A DNA stretch of 64,000 nt from Axinella damicornis (lineage: Eukaryota; Porifera; Demospongiae; Axinellida; Axinellidae). Location: positions 434,001 to 498,000 of the forward strand of contig OZ007514.1 of assembly GCA_963931865.1 (NCBI GenBank), in the 5' to 3' direction. A program made the translations under genes and the position numbers. Below, in pieces: positions 1-12,100 of the stretch (the first letter of the stretch is position 1; each line of letters begins with the position of its first letter). Under the pieces are notes generated by a model. It saw nothing but the letters and a program-made list of their open reading frames with translations, was not told the origin of the DNA and made no database searches.

Positions 1-370
1 TTCACGCTTATAATTCTTTGGACTAATGATTCCATAGGCTAAGTATGCATGTCAGAATGAATGGGACTGAGGAGAGATCTTCTCCACTACATAGCAGGAA
101 AAGTGTGACTACTAGCTACAGCATATTCTGGCCACCGGAGTGTAACCGATGGCACAGATGCCCCAATAATAATATGTTAAAACGATGTCCCCTCAAAGTA
201 CTTAGCCAAACATAACAACCTTCAAAAATCAAATTTTTTTTTTTAATGGCACATAGATCTTTGAGTGTCTGTGCATGATCAGGTCAGCTCCTGTGCACAC
301 TAGTATGCAGCCAGTTGGTTGTGAACAGGTGTGCGTACCAATTTTACCCACTTGGGGGCTGCAACAGCAT
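1..370. other. Unique left flank of the array
   Basis: No gene is visible. This stretch does not resemble the 3' ends of the units at about 19150-19770, 37510-38150 or 54930-55560. Similarity to the later units begins near 371 (tacagtatagtcaactcaca), so the left edge of the tandem array lies here. Confidence 0.55.
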
Positions 371-938
371 TACAGTATAGTCAACTCACAGATAAACACA
401 TGAAGTGGTGTATTGTACAATGTAAACTTGTGAAGGGGAATGCAATGTGGACGGACACACATGCACTAACTGACCCTGGCCCTAACAACTCACCCAACCT
501 CTGCCGGACCAATATATAGTTTTGTGTTCCTGGAGTCTAGCTAGGAGAGTGTAATTTATCAGCTCACAGAATCAAATACAAAATTAACTAATAATACACT
601 TGCAAAGGGGAATCCCCGGGAATGCAATAAGGAAGTACAGAATGTGAATGCATAACATTCATGAGCAAAGGTCAAAGGTCAGGTTTGGAGAATGGCAATG
701 TAATTTGTTTGCATAATCCTCATGACTTGTGGTGATTGGTTGGAGTGTGTAGGTCCAGAGGTAGTCTGACAGGAGGGGTTAGGAGAGGGACGTCCTCACA
801 CCCAGTGCCATGCCACACGCTGTGTACGGGAAGGAGGGAACATCTTTACACACACGGAGTGGCACACAGGACTAGTGAACTGCTGATATACACAACAGGA
901 GGGAGTGTAGAGAACTACAGACCATTCTCATCCCCCTC

Positions 939-990
939 TAGCCTCGTACCGAAGCATTCTCCCCCCAGCTTGCAGTATTGGTCCCCCCCT
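939..990. mobile_element. Truncated palindromic element (site g, unit 1)
   Basis: Only the left arm (tagcctcgtaccgaagcatt) remains. Units 1 and 2 share a deletion of several hundred bases that removes the right arm and the sequence after it; units 3 and 4 have the whole element. Confidence 0.65.
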
Positions 991-1087
991 CAGCCTATAT
1001 CATCAGTGTGGTAACTAGATCCATGTATGGGCAGCTGCACACAACAAATAGCACTGTTTCATAGCCTGCAGTCATTTGTATTTACAG

Positions 1088-1152
1088 CCATCTCTACCCA
1101 GTCCGAGATACCACCTGCGGTATAACACTGTGTGACCGCTGTATCTTCTGGG
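1088..1152 (+). other. Candidate Cys-rich exon, unit 1 (unassigned)
   Basis: Acceptor tttacag and donor GTAGGT enclose 65 nt reading YPVRDTTCGITLCDRCIFW. Repeated at 20570-20634, 39212-39276 and 56616-56680 with the reading frame kept and one or two changes. The other strand also has plausible splice signs, so strand and gene are uncertain. I do not recognise the family. Confidence 0.3.
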
Positions 1153-1805
1153 GTAGGTGTAGTTCCCTTACCTTAACATGACTGGTCATCCTGGGCCGGG
1201 GAGTAGCTTGTCTGCATGTACACACCTCCTTCCTCCTCCTCCTCCTGCCATTCAAGCCAGCAACGCAGCCGCCATTGTCCACAGAGGAGCAGCTGGCAGT
1301 GATGTCCTCAACTGTGTGTATGGATGTCAACAATAGAGCTGATCCATACACAGCATCCAAACACACACACACACGACCAGTGGTAGTCACCACACACCGT
1401 GCCCCACTGACCGCTGTGGAAGATCTCCACACGACCCGTGTGATGTTGTCTCCACCTACCAGACGAACTGCACCTTCTGTGGGGATAGTGTGTGAGGAGT
1501 GTGGGGGGATGATGTCGGAGGGGGTGTATGAGGGGTCAACAATTCCTGGCTAGCTACACAGTGTGAAACTGAATGTATGATCTGGAGGTACCTCGATACT
1601 GCACTGACAGCGTCCGGTGGTGCTGTGCACTCACGTGCTGTGCAGTAACTTCCAGCTGATAATATTACACACAGTCAGTCCTTGTCGCAGTTAGATAGTG
1701 AACAAGCTTGTTGACAGTAACATGTTCCAGCAATCAAACACCACGGCTACTATCTATTTCACAACCTATATAATGAATAGCAGTAGCAGTTGGTGTGACA
1801 GTCAG

Positions 1806-1851
1806 TAGCCTCATTCCCAGGCTCTCATTCTTGTGCCTGGGAACGAGGCTA
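1806..1851. mobile_element. Palindromic mini-element, 46 bp (site a, unit 1)
   Basis: Ends tagcctcattcccaggc and gcctgggaacgaggcta are inverted repeats. Flanked by a perfect 9-bp duplication gacagtcag (1797-1805 and 1852-1860). Present in all four units, so older than the array. Confidence 0.85.
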
Positions 1852-1886
1852 GACAGTCAGGACGATGCGAATCATGATGTCACAAT

Positions 1887-2279
1887 ATGGGGCTTCAAGC
1901 TGAGCCGTTGCTTTGCTACAAGCAGTACGTACATGGTTCCAAGCCATTGCTTTGCTACAAGTGGTACAAACACACTTCCAATCCATTTCCACATTCTCTT
2001 CCAGTCAGTCACTCGTCCAAAATGCCAAACTTTGCTGGACAGTTCTTGGGGTACCTAACCAACAATCTCTTCTCCACTCTTCACACCTGCAGCACAACAT
2101 TCCTGTCACGAGGTTGTTCACATGCTACTGGAATACTAGCCGCGACCACTGAACAAAGGCAGCGTGTGATCACGGAAGTACAGCAGTTCTTGGAACAAGT
2201 ATGCTGCCGTTGTTGTGGAGGGTGTCCTGAAGGACATGCAGCTAGCTACGTATGTACTATGCTAGGTATCTTGGGCTAG
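1887..2279 (+). other. Conserved open block, unit 1 (unassigned)
   Basis: About 400 bp that stay highly similar in all four units and are open in one plus-strand frame (NFAGQFLGYLTNNLFSALHT, then EQRQRVITEVQQFLEQV). Other frames are also partly open. No domain recognised; a one-base difference shifts the end in unit 2. It could be an unannotated exon or simply young duplicated DNA. Confidence 0.3.
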
Positions 2280-2281
2280 GA

Positions 2282-2523
2282 ATGAGATATGAAGCTGGGA
2301 TTTGCACCATTGTGATCAGCAGGACCAGAGCTTTCCAATGATGTCAATTTTGCCATAGGTTGAATTTTGACCCAAAATCATAAAAAACCATGGATTATAG
2401 CCTTTGGTCGAGTGCGATTTTTGGCAAAAATATGACCGACATCAAAAACCATTTTTTAGGACATCATTTGAAAGCTCTTTTTATGCTGACCACAATGGCA
2501 CAATCCCCAGCTTCATATCTCAT
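2282..2523. repeat. Inverted-repeat element, about 242 bp, unit 1
   Basis: Left atgagatatgaagctggga pairs with right tcccagcttcatatctcat; similarity continues inward (gagctttccaatgatgtc with gacatcatttgaaagctc). A possible old MITE. Present in units 1, 2 and 4; unit 3 would have it in the gap. Confidence 0.7.
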
Positions 2524-2631
2524 CCACACACTCACATAAAATGTCAGATAATGGGCAGGAATTAGCCCAATATTTGAGCAATGGAGCCTTCAAATGCTGT
2601 CCACATTGTTATAAGTGTCATTTTCAACTCC

Positions 2632-2638
<7 letters not shown>

Positions 2639-2661
<23 letters not shown>
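2639..2661. repeat. Poly-C tract, unit 1
   Basis: About 23 C in a row after the 2282-2523 element; the same site is expanded in units 2 and 4. Confidence 0.9.
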
Positions 2662-2662
<1 letters not shown>

Positions 2663-3429
2663 TATGAAACTCCGATGTTAAACCAGGCTAAGCAACCTGG
2701 ACAAACGAAGGATGAGAAATCCATCTCACTTGCTGTACATCACTGACCTTGGTGTACTATTTGAGCAGAGCGGATCTTGGTCCACGTCCACTTGCTCCAG
2801 TGCAGCAATCTTTCTGACGTACACCCCCAGGGAGCTGCCAGTACTAGCAACATGGAAGAGTGTGTGCTGTGTATGTATTTGTGTGTGTTGAGTGTATAAT
2901 TATAGACATACTACTACATTAGTAAATTTGTGTGTGCAACGGTAAGAGAATACTAGAGATTACTAGAGAATACAATAGATTACTAGACAATACTAGAGTT
3001 CTCTACGATTAATAGTAAATTCTAGAGATCACTAGAGACTGGAGATTACAAGAGATTACTGGAGATTACAAGAGATCACTGGATAAAACTTACCAATCAT
3101 ATCAGCCTGTTTATCCTGGGGCGCCAGCAAGCAGAGAAATGTGATCCCTGTCAAAGATACATGTACAACTTATGACTTCATGCAGCCTTGTAAGTTGAAG
3201 GAAAGTACACATGCACATCACTGGTAGAGATGGGCAGTAATCAATTGTACCATTTTATCAGTTTTAGTATTACACAGCAAAGGATATTTGGTTCAAAACA
3301 ACACTACTGGAGATGTACACACCTGTGCATTCCCAGCAGCTACTAGAATGGCGTCTCCAGTGGTGCTGTACTGCAGAGCGCAGATCTGGTGGCTGCAGAG
3401 AGAATACACTCTCTGCACACACTCATTGG

Positions 3430-3680
3430 ATAGGAGAGATTACTGCAGATTTCGAGTTTACTGGAGTTACTATAGTTTACTAGAGATTACTAGAGATTAC
3501 TAGAGTTTACTAGAGTTTACTAGAGATTACTAGAGTTTACTAGAGATTACTAGAGTTTACTAGAGTTTACTAGAGATTACTAGAGTTTACTAAAGATTAC
3601 TAGAGTTTACTAGAGATTACTTTACTAGAGATTACTTTACTAGAGATTACTTTACTAGAGATTACTAGAGATTACTGTAG
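3430..3680. repeat. Minisatellite of tagagattac/tagagtttac, unit 1
   Basis: About 10-bp repeats alternating gattactaga and gtttactaga, in the intron between WDR70-like exons 6 and 7. Length differs between units. A weaker run of the same motif is at 2944-3087. Confidence 0.9.
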
Positions 3681-5470
3681 AGTAGTCCCAACAGCTGATG
3701 ATCCCACACCACATCCCTTGATGCACATTAGTCTTACAATCCACCAATGTGGTATGGACAGGAGCGCAAGCCGCCGAAGGTGGTGAAGGAGCGTCATCCA
3801 CTGTGAGTGATATGGACTAGACTACCATGGCCATCCCTGCCAACTGAAGGCTGTGACTATGTGTGCACTTACCTGGCACACGGCCGGATGGTCCTGAAGG
3901 ATTGGAGAGAGGAGTCCATTCCTGCAAAGTCCCTCAACCTCACACCATAGTCATATCCTCCAGTCACCACCCTCGCTCCTGAGGGATCCATGGCTAGCGC
4001 TGACACCTGCAATAGACATTCCTCCACATGTAACTTTCCAGTAGAGAGTCAATGTACAAAATTCACAGGCTTACTTCCGTGTTCAAGAGTCACCTCGTGA
4101 GAGACTGGGAACTTCTTGTAAAACTCCTGAGAACACAATTATAACGTCTCAAATTAGCTCTCATTTCATTGCATGTCTAGACCACCTAGGTCTCCTCCCC
4201 TCTCCATTGCCTCTCTCATCCCCAATCCCCACCCCCCACTTACCTTTCCTTCCTCTCCCCCCTCCTCCTCCTCCTCTTCGTCAATTTGAGTCCTGATAGA
4301 AGAATCCTATGAAGACCGGAATCAAAGAGAAGTTGCTCTGGCTCCCACTTCTGCCCAACACCATACTGCTAACCTGCCATTAGTACATACCTTGTATCCA
4401 GGTGGGAGGGGTGGACCACCCACCTCACTGTCACTGCTGTCACTGTCAACATCTCCACCTTCTCCTCCTCCTCCTCCTCCTCCTCCTCCTCCTCCTCCTC
4501 CTCCTCCCTCACTTCCTCCACCCTCCACACTATTAACCTCTGCCCCCTCCACTTTCTGGTTCGCTGAGGACAAAAGAAGATACAAAAGGTGACACAAGAT
4601 GCAAAAAGAGAGCAACTTCTGAAACTGTGAATGAAGTGAGTCGCCCCGCCCACTCCACGAGAGTTGCTGAGAGGAACAATGGACCTCCTCCCACCTGAGA
4701 ACACAATAATAACGTCTCATTGCATGTCTAGACCACTCAGGGCTCCCCCCCCACTTACCTCTCCTTCCTCCCCCTCCTCCTCTCCCTCCTCCTCCTCCTC
4801 CTCTTCGTCAATTTCATGTGATTGGGTCCTGACAGAAGAATCCTATGAAGACAGGATTCAAAGAGAAGTTGCTCTGTCTCCCACTTCTGCCAACAACACC
4901 ATACTGCTCACTCGCCACTAGTACGTACCTTGTATCCAGGTGGGAGGGGTGGACCAACCACCTCACTGTCACTGCTGTCACTGTCAACATCTCCACCCTC
5001 TCCTCCTCCTCCTCCTCCTCCTCCCTTACTTCCTCCACCCTCCACACCAACCTCTGCCCCCTCCAGTTTCTGGTTCGCTGAGGACAAAAGATACAAAAGG
5101 TGACACAAGATACAAAAGAAAGTAACTTCAGAAACTGTGAATGAAGTGAATGACCCCGCCCACTCCAAGAGAGGTGCTGAGAGGAGGAACAATGGACCTC
5201 CTCCCACCTGAGGCTTGCTGTGAGTACTCTCTGGCAGTCCTTCTCGTCTCCTGGAAGATCTTCTCCACATCAAACTTCATCGCTGTCTTCCTACCTGGTG
5301 GGGGAGGACACCTCATGAAAGAACAGCTACACCACTTCAAGCATACAACTGCACTGACAAGATTTACATGTTCACAATATTCAAGTGGATGTCACTGGGA
5401 CTAATAAGAGACAAGGACCCTTCAATAGGTGATGGTGCAGCTTAACCTAGATGGCTAAATTCCCTCAAGG

Positions 5471-5471
<1 letters not shown>

Positions 5472-5502
<31 letters not shown>
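5472..5502. repeat. Poly-G tract, unit 1
   Basis: About 31 G between WDR70-like exons 1 and 2; absent in unit 2, 23 G in unit 3 (42673). Confidence 0.9.
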
Positions 5503-5505
<3 letters not shown>

Positions 5506-5884
5506 TCCAACACGCACTGTAGTCACAACCGCACGTGTGGGGTCAACGGTCAAGGGCTTTAAGCAGCTAGTCAACAATCAAAAACTCTTCAAGCGTTTCC
5601 AGTTTTATACATGATCCTGTTTCACAATATTAGGTGATGTCATTTGTGTACGTAGGCCTATAGGGTATATACAGTGCACTGTGTGTCTGTATAAACGTTA
5701 ACGGTGTAGCTGCCGGGATACTGTCTATGTACACAGTGTACAGCCATGACTGATGCTCAGAATGTAGCCCTCAGTCATGACTCTACTGCCACCTCAAGAT
5801 GACATGCAGTTCAGATCTACCCTTGCAGGTCTTACCAAAGCCAGAGAACCCCATGACAGCTGCAATATCCTCCTCTTCACTCAT

Positions 5885-6117
5885 CTCAGACTTACAGAGC
5901 ACAACCTCCACTCCCGTTCCCGTTCTCCGGATCCAGGCTGAGCTCACAGCATGCATGCAGGGCCCTATATAGGGCGAGGCCGCAAAGTTGTGAGTAGACC
6001 CCTGCTCGTTAAGTGACACGCCCCCATCTTTTGAAAAACAGCGTGACTGATGATGACTTGATGAAGCAAAGAGCGCGCGCGAGACTACCCGCTCCTCCGT
6101 GACCCCAAACGAGTAGA
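5885..6117. promoter_or_regulatory. Shared head-to-head upstream region, unit 1
   Basis: 233 bp between the start codon of the WDR70-like fragment (minus) and that of the Death/ROCO gene (plus). The divergent layout suggests a bidirectional promoter. No TATA box is evident; a cacgccccc stretch and a gatgatgactt stretch are conserved in all three units. Function is inferred from layout only. Confidence 0.45.
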
Positions 6118-9100
6118 ATGGCTGAGAAGACGAGCACAGGTGAGTAGGAGACTTGTCTCTTGATCCATGAAGTTATAAAATTATGAGCCTGTCATGCAGC
6201 AGTCCCGCCCAAAGAGGTCCTGAGGACTAGTCTCGTTCCCAAACAATATTTCGCCTTTCGTGCCAATTTTTTGAGCCCCCGCGAGTATGTTCATGACAGA
6301 ACTTTCAACTAGTACCTGTGGTGCAACAACTGTGGAGCCTCTGCCTGGATCGCTAGCAAGTGTGTACCCAGCCGCTGAACAGTCTTGTGACCAGTAGGTC
6401 TGGGCACGAGGCAGCTGTGAAAATGCTAGTCTGAGCTCGTGTGGCAAGATCCTGAGGGAAAGGGTCTGCAACATGGCCGTAGAGCAGTTTGTTGTTTGCA
6501 CCGTGGAGTGCATGTAGCCTCGTTCCCAGGCCCCATACGATTTCGGATGGGGCCTGGGAACGAGGCTAGAGTGCATGCTGATCATAGCACACCTGCTACC
6601 TGATTGATTAACGGGAACATTCATATTTTGAGTGTGAGTGGAGAGTAGATGTGAAGCATGTGAGCATGAAGTGTCTTGACTCCACCTCAACACAGTAGAA
6701 AGTGAAACTACGAGTGCAGCAAGGTTGCGCGTCTTACTTTGGGGATCGCTTTGCTGGCATGGCAGGATTACATAGCTAATTAAATTCCTGAGCAACAAGC
6801 CTCTCTATGGCCATGTCCCAGACCCTTTCCCTCGGTATGGAACAGGGTCTGGCTACGTGAGACTACGAAATGCATGCAAACTTCACATTATCAAAGGAGG
6901 TTGGACACAGTTTCTGTGCTCGTGACTATGCACTGCTCTTGAGTAGAAATAATTGCATGTTTTACATTCCTAACCCTAACCTCAACAACCTCACCTCGTT
7001 CCCACATCAACATGGCCTGGGACCGGAAGTGGAGTTTGAAAGGTAGGAGCGCTTCAGGTTGGGCCGGCTTCCAGTTGGAGTACCGGTAGTGCCTGGTAGC
7101 ACTGGCTTCTCTGCCATCCCGTGCAGCCACTCCTTCAAGAGGCCCTACCGTCTAAGTGACCCACGGGTAGAAAAGGGGTGATGGCACATATTTTGGAATC
7201 TACTCCACTAGAGCTTTTGAATGATATCGAATTGTTTGTAAGACTACCTGAACACTTCAGTAAGGAACCCCCCGTATAAATTCGCCCGCACACATATGCC
7301 ACATGACGGTGTCCAACCTCCTGTGGTGTGTTACCTGGAGCTCTAGCTCTGTCACACCACTGGTGAAGGTGGTCTCAAACGATGGCAGGTTGGAAACTAC
7401 ATGTAGGTACGCACACGGTATATAGAAGTTTGTGCTACCTGATAACAAGACTGCCATTGTGAACGACAGTGAAAGTGAAATTGATTTCTGTGGAACAAAT
7501 ATCACTCTTAGGCTACGGCTATTTTCAATGTGCAGAATTTTTTTACAGGGATTCTCAAGGATCCACTCAAATCCTTTGCAAATAAAGAACACCTCAAACT
7601 CACCTGACAGTATCCGCTAAGCTAATTTTTTTTCAAAACAAATCTGGGACTGTTTTTAAAGAACAATTTCACCTGTCATTATGGGCTACCATGGGAGTCA
7701 ATATGGTTATCATACATGTAGCACTAATTGCTACCTTGTGCATACTACACTAATTACTAGCTTCCAACCTCCTCTGATGTCAGACTAGTACAGTTGACTG
7801 CCATGTTTCCAGTCACCCTGTGAGTTACAGACTCTCCCACCACCTCCGACAGCTCAATATGCCCTTGACACAACTTGTTTATGGTTTACTGATAACAGCC
7901 CTTACAGGCACATCTTGTATTAGCTAGTGATCATCTGTTGAGGTGTGTTCCCCCTCCCTCTCCAATTCAGCTCCACCCCTCACAGTGGACACCGTCCTGA
8001 CTGCTGTGCAGGGAGTGAACTGGAGGACATTTGGGAAGAAGCTTATACTCAACTCCGATGTGGATAAGATAGAAAAACTACACGAATCTGATGATGATCG
8101 TCTTCGTGATGTACTAGAGCACTGGATGCAGGATGGTGGGAGGCATAAGGAACCATCTTGGAGGAGTATCGTTTGGGGATTGGATGGTGCAAATGAGACG
8201 AGAACTGCTGACAGCGTCAGACACTTTGCCGAACCTGTCCAAGGTAAGTCATGTCACTCCATCAGTGTATCCACATTCTTGTACAGTGTGTGAGTCCATT
8301 AGGGAGTGTGAAACACTGGACCAAGGGACACTCCGCCACTGGCAGCTGCACTAGATGGCAATCACACAGACATGGCCCATATCAACATGTGCATGACCAC
8401 ACATCATAAGATCTACTCTCATTTCATCTACTCCCACTTTGTCTACTACTAGTTTATTGACCTGAGCTGCAGTACTGACAGAAATATCTTACCACTTTAG
8501 TATCAGTGAAGTACTGTCAGTATACAATATACACTGGCTGATGATGATATGCTCCTCTAGGCAATAGTCTGCACAAACATCTCTACTATCCTTGACAGGT
8601 AATATTCCAGCCACCAGTTTAGTTTGTTGTGCCATCCTTTCACACGGTTGTGTGGGTGGGTACCCTCAACTTTGTGGTAGTTCTGAATGTTGAATGGATA
8701 TCACCAGTTGAGTCGGTGACTTTGAACATGTAGTGTGTTCGGACATGTCCATAGTTTGGTGTGAATATTACCATGAATAGAGTAGGAAATGAGCGTATCA
8801 TATTTCAATGAGGGAGTAGATGCAGATGAAATGGGAGTAGAGGAAATGGGAAGAGCACTACACAATTGCACACCCACAAGTAGCCTCATTCCCAGGCCAT
8901 GTGGGAGGAGAGAAAGCACGCAGCCTGGGAATGAGCCCAAGCTGCAAATCTTGGACCTCTCAGTGCTATCATGGCAGCCAACATTATACTTACTCTAGCA
9001 GGACCCGCCCTGTGGGCAGCATCTGGCTTGTGCAGAAACGGGAATGTAAATGACGTAGTCAATAAAATATAACTGTTCATGTGCATTTACGGAAAGTCAT

Positions 9101-12100
9101 GTATCAGTGATGTGAAGGGCATGATCAGTAGAAGGTTCCTGCACATAGTGAGCTTGAGAGTGAAGTGGTAGCCGTATCAGCATTAAACGGCAGGGAAACG
9201 TACTAACCTTGACCAAGCTGGTATCCACAGCAGTGTCCATAGCAGTTGTGGTTATCGTAGAGGAATAGTATATCTCAGTACACACAGACACACAGTGCTG
9301 GGCCAATATAGGTAATGCACAAGGCAGTATCTGTGTTTGTAGGAATAGTCACTGTAATACCCAAGTATATATCTACTGTGCTGAGTATTGTGACTTAGCA
9401 TGGAGTGGATTAACTGATGGACTGGAATTACCACAACATTGTTTATTTGCTGTTCTCCTCACTGTCCTCCCCTTCTGCTTGTGTCTCTCCCTCAGACCCT
9501 ACCCTCACTGTGGAGAAGGTGACGGAGGTGATGGGGGAGGTGGGAGACATGGAGGGGGTGTGGGATTTGCTTGGTGTCCCATACTCCAAGCGAGCTGAAA
9601 TCAAGCAGCAGTCATCCACTGAGGGGGAGAAGAGTCGTGCACTGTCACAGTATTGGGTCAACTGTTACCCTGATGCTTCCTGGGAGAGACTTGTCAGGGC
9701 ACTTTACGTGAGCGGAGAGGAGAGAGCAGCAGCGATGGCCAAACAACACTTGCCCATGAATGGTACGTGCATTTCTTGACCACCTGAAATAGGACTTGTG
9801 TGCAGTGGTGTTTGCATTCTAATGGATGCCCACCAGTACTCACTGTCCTGCTTGTGTAGCCTCATTCCCAGGCCTTCTCACCCAGCGATTGTCGCTTTAG
9901 TACTGTAAGCGACAAACGCTGGAGTGAGAAGGCCTGAGAACGAGGCTACTGCTTGTCTACTACTCCAATGTGCCTTGTGTACATTGTGTAATAGTTATTT
10001 ACCAGTTTTTCTGGTTTTAGTGCACTGAGGGCGTTGTAACGGTTGAGGGTGGGATAACTCACGAGAGTACATTATCCGCCCGAGACCATTGCTACGCCCA
10101 AGTGCACTAACAAAGTAAGGCCCAAAACCGGTGAATAACTATTACACAATGTACACTTACAGTAATATACAGTGCACAGACTGGTAATTACACCCAAAAC
10201 AGCCGTCATTATCTAGATAGTTTTCCCAGTGTGTGAATCCATCATTATAGTCTAGATTCTGGATACTTGGTCAGACTGTCACCAGTAGAGTTGTGCATTA
10301 CTGCTTGAAGAAGACTAGCAAAGTGTGGTTGAAACATTGCAATTTCAGATTTGAAATTCTCTACTGGTGATAGTCCGACCAAAGAATGGATTATAGCACA
10401 CTGGTACCATATGACTCTCTCCATGCACTGCACTAATACAAGGGACGTACTCAATGCAACAATTCAGAGTGCTATCCTTGACAGGTAATATTCCAGCCAC
10501 CAGTTCAGTTTCTTGTGCCATCCTTTCACACGGTTGTGTGGGTGGGTACCCTCAACTTTGTGGTAGTTCTGACTGTTGAATGGATATCACCAGTTGAGTC
10601 GGTGACTTTGAACATTTAGTGTGTTCGTGAAGTAGATGAAATGGGAGAGAGGAACTGAGAAGAGATTAACAAACTGGGAGTAGAGGAAATGGGAAGATCA
10701 CTACACAATTGCACAAGAAGGAAATATGCGCCTAATAAGGAGATGCGCTTAATATCGAATGACATTCCTCAAATAGGAAGTGCACTTCAATTTGATAAAA
10801 ATGACAGATTTTGGAAGAAGACTTCAGCGCTTAACAGCGAGTAGCTGGGACAAGAGTCGAACCTGCTCCTAACAGTGAATATGTGTCTATAAGTGAGCTG
10901 CGCCTAATAATGTGCGATTACATTTATACTAGCAGAACCTGCATGTTGGAACAGAAACATAAGCGACGTGGTCGATAAAACGGAAACTCATGTACATTGT
11001 GAGCTTGAGAGTGAGGTGGTAGTCGTATCAGCATTACGTACCTGCAGGGAACGTACTAACCTTGACCGAGCTTCTGCTTGTGTCTCTCCCTCAGACCCTA
11101 CCCTCACTGTGGAGAAGGTGACGGAGGTGATGGGGGAGGTGGGAGACATGGAGAGGGTGTGGGGTGATGGATTTGGGCTTTGGGTCCCAGACTCCAAGCA
11201 AGCTGAAATCAAGCAGCAGTCATCCACTGAGGGGGAGAAGAGTCGTGCACTGTCACAGTATTGGGTCAACTGTGCCCCTGATGTCTCCTGGGAGAGACTT
11301 GCCTCAACACTTTACTTCCAGGGAGAGGAGAGAGCAGCAGTGATGGCCAAACAATACTTGCCCAAAGGTACGTGCATTTCTTGACCACCTGAAATAGGAC
11401 TTGTGTGCTGTGGTGTTTGCATTCTAATGGATGCCCACCAGCACTCACTGTCCTGCTTGTGTAGCCTCATTCCCAGGCCTTCTCACCCAGCGATTGTCGC
11501 TTTAGTACTGTAAGCGACAAACGCTGGAGTGAGAAGGCCTGAGAACGAGGCTACGCTTGTCTACTCCAATGTGCCTAGTGTACATCGTGTGATAGTTATT
11601 TACCAGTGTTGTGCATTACTGGGTTATAGTGCACTGAGGGCAATGTAGTAACAGTTTAGGGTGGGATAATGCATGAGCCGATCAGTACGTATACACATTA
11701 TCCGCCTGAGACCGTTAATGCATTGCCCGAGGTCCAATAATGCCCAAAAACTGGTAAATAGCTATTACACGATGTACACTTACAGTAATACACAAGCAGG
11801 ACAGTGCACAAAAAGGATGACGTAATATCGGCGCGGATGACGTAATATAATACACGTGGTACATGGTTTGATGGCCGAAGTACCGTTTCAACGACATTGC
11901 GCTTCACTGTACAGTGTGAGTGCGACGCTAGATCATCAGTAAAAGACGTGGGAAGCCAGTGTTGGAGAAGAACTAACATGCTAACGCGAGAATGGCAACC
12001 GTATTGATCGATTTCGTGTGGCGAGAGTTACTGGCCTCGTTTTTAGTCGCCGGGGTCCAGTCATCTATCGATCACAACGCGAGGGACAGCTGGTGATAGT

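Larger units (their letters stand above)
2757..5884 (-). pseudogene. Truncated WDR70-like WD40 gene fragment, copy 1
   Basis: Coding exons in minus order: 5836-5884 (MSEEEDIAAVMGFSGFG), 5208-5294 (RKTAMKFDVEKIFQETRRTA), 4929-5077 (GDVDSDSSDSEVVGPPLPP), 4759-4842 (acidic run), 4067-4126 (SHEVTLEHGSKP), 3873-4006 (VSALAMDPSGARVVTGGYDY), 3323-3392 (HQICALQYSTTGDAILVAAG). These match the N-terminus and first WD repeat of the WDR70 family, with consistent phases. Exons 3 and 4 are duplicated at 4391-4563 and 4244-4306. A C-terminal-type exon (2757-2843) follows directly but has a 7-nt deletion here. Exons for the rest of the propeller are absent, so a normal WDR70 cannot be made. Exon 6 has W to R and D to G changes. 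WDR70 is a nuclear WD40 protein. Confidence 0.72.

Noticed and set aside
3430..3680. Regularly spaced repeats that could suggest a CRISPR array
   Set aside because: The repeat is a 10-bp head-to-tail minisatellite with no unique spacers, in a eukaryotic intron.
4369..4704. Open frames with long Glu, Gly or Pro runs in the CTC-rich part
   Set aside because: They are alternative frames of the ctc/gag repeat inside WDR70-like exons 3 and 4; only one frame matches the family.
6181..6798. Minus-strand 205-codon open frame, partly repeated in units 2 and 3
   Set aside because: It runs straight through a palindromic transposon and differs in frame between units. It lies in intron 1 of the Death/ROCO gene.
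7330..7400. Minus-strand exon-like stretch reading LPSFETTFTSGVTELELQ, with possible splice sites (also near 26000)
   Set aside because: Protein-like in units 1 and 2 but missing from unit 3, with no identifiable partner exons; too weak to list as a gene.
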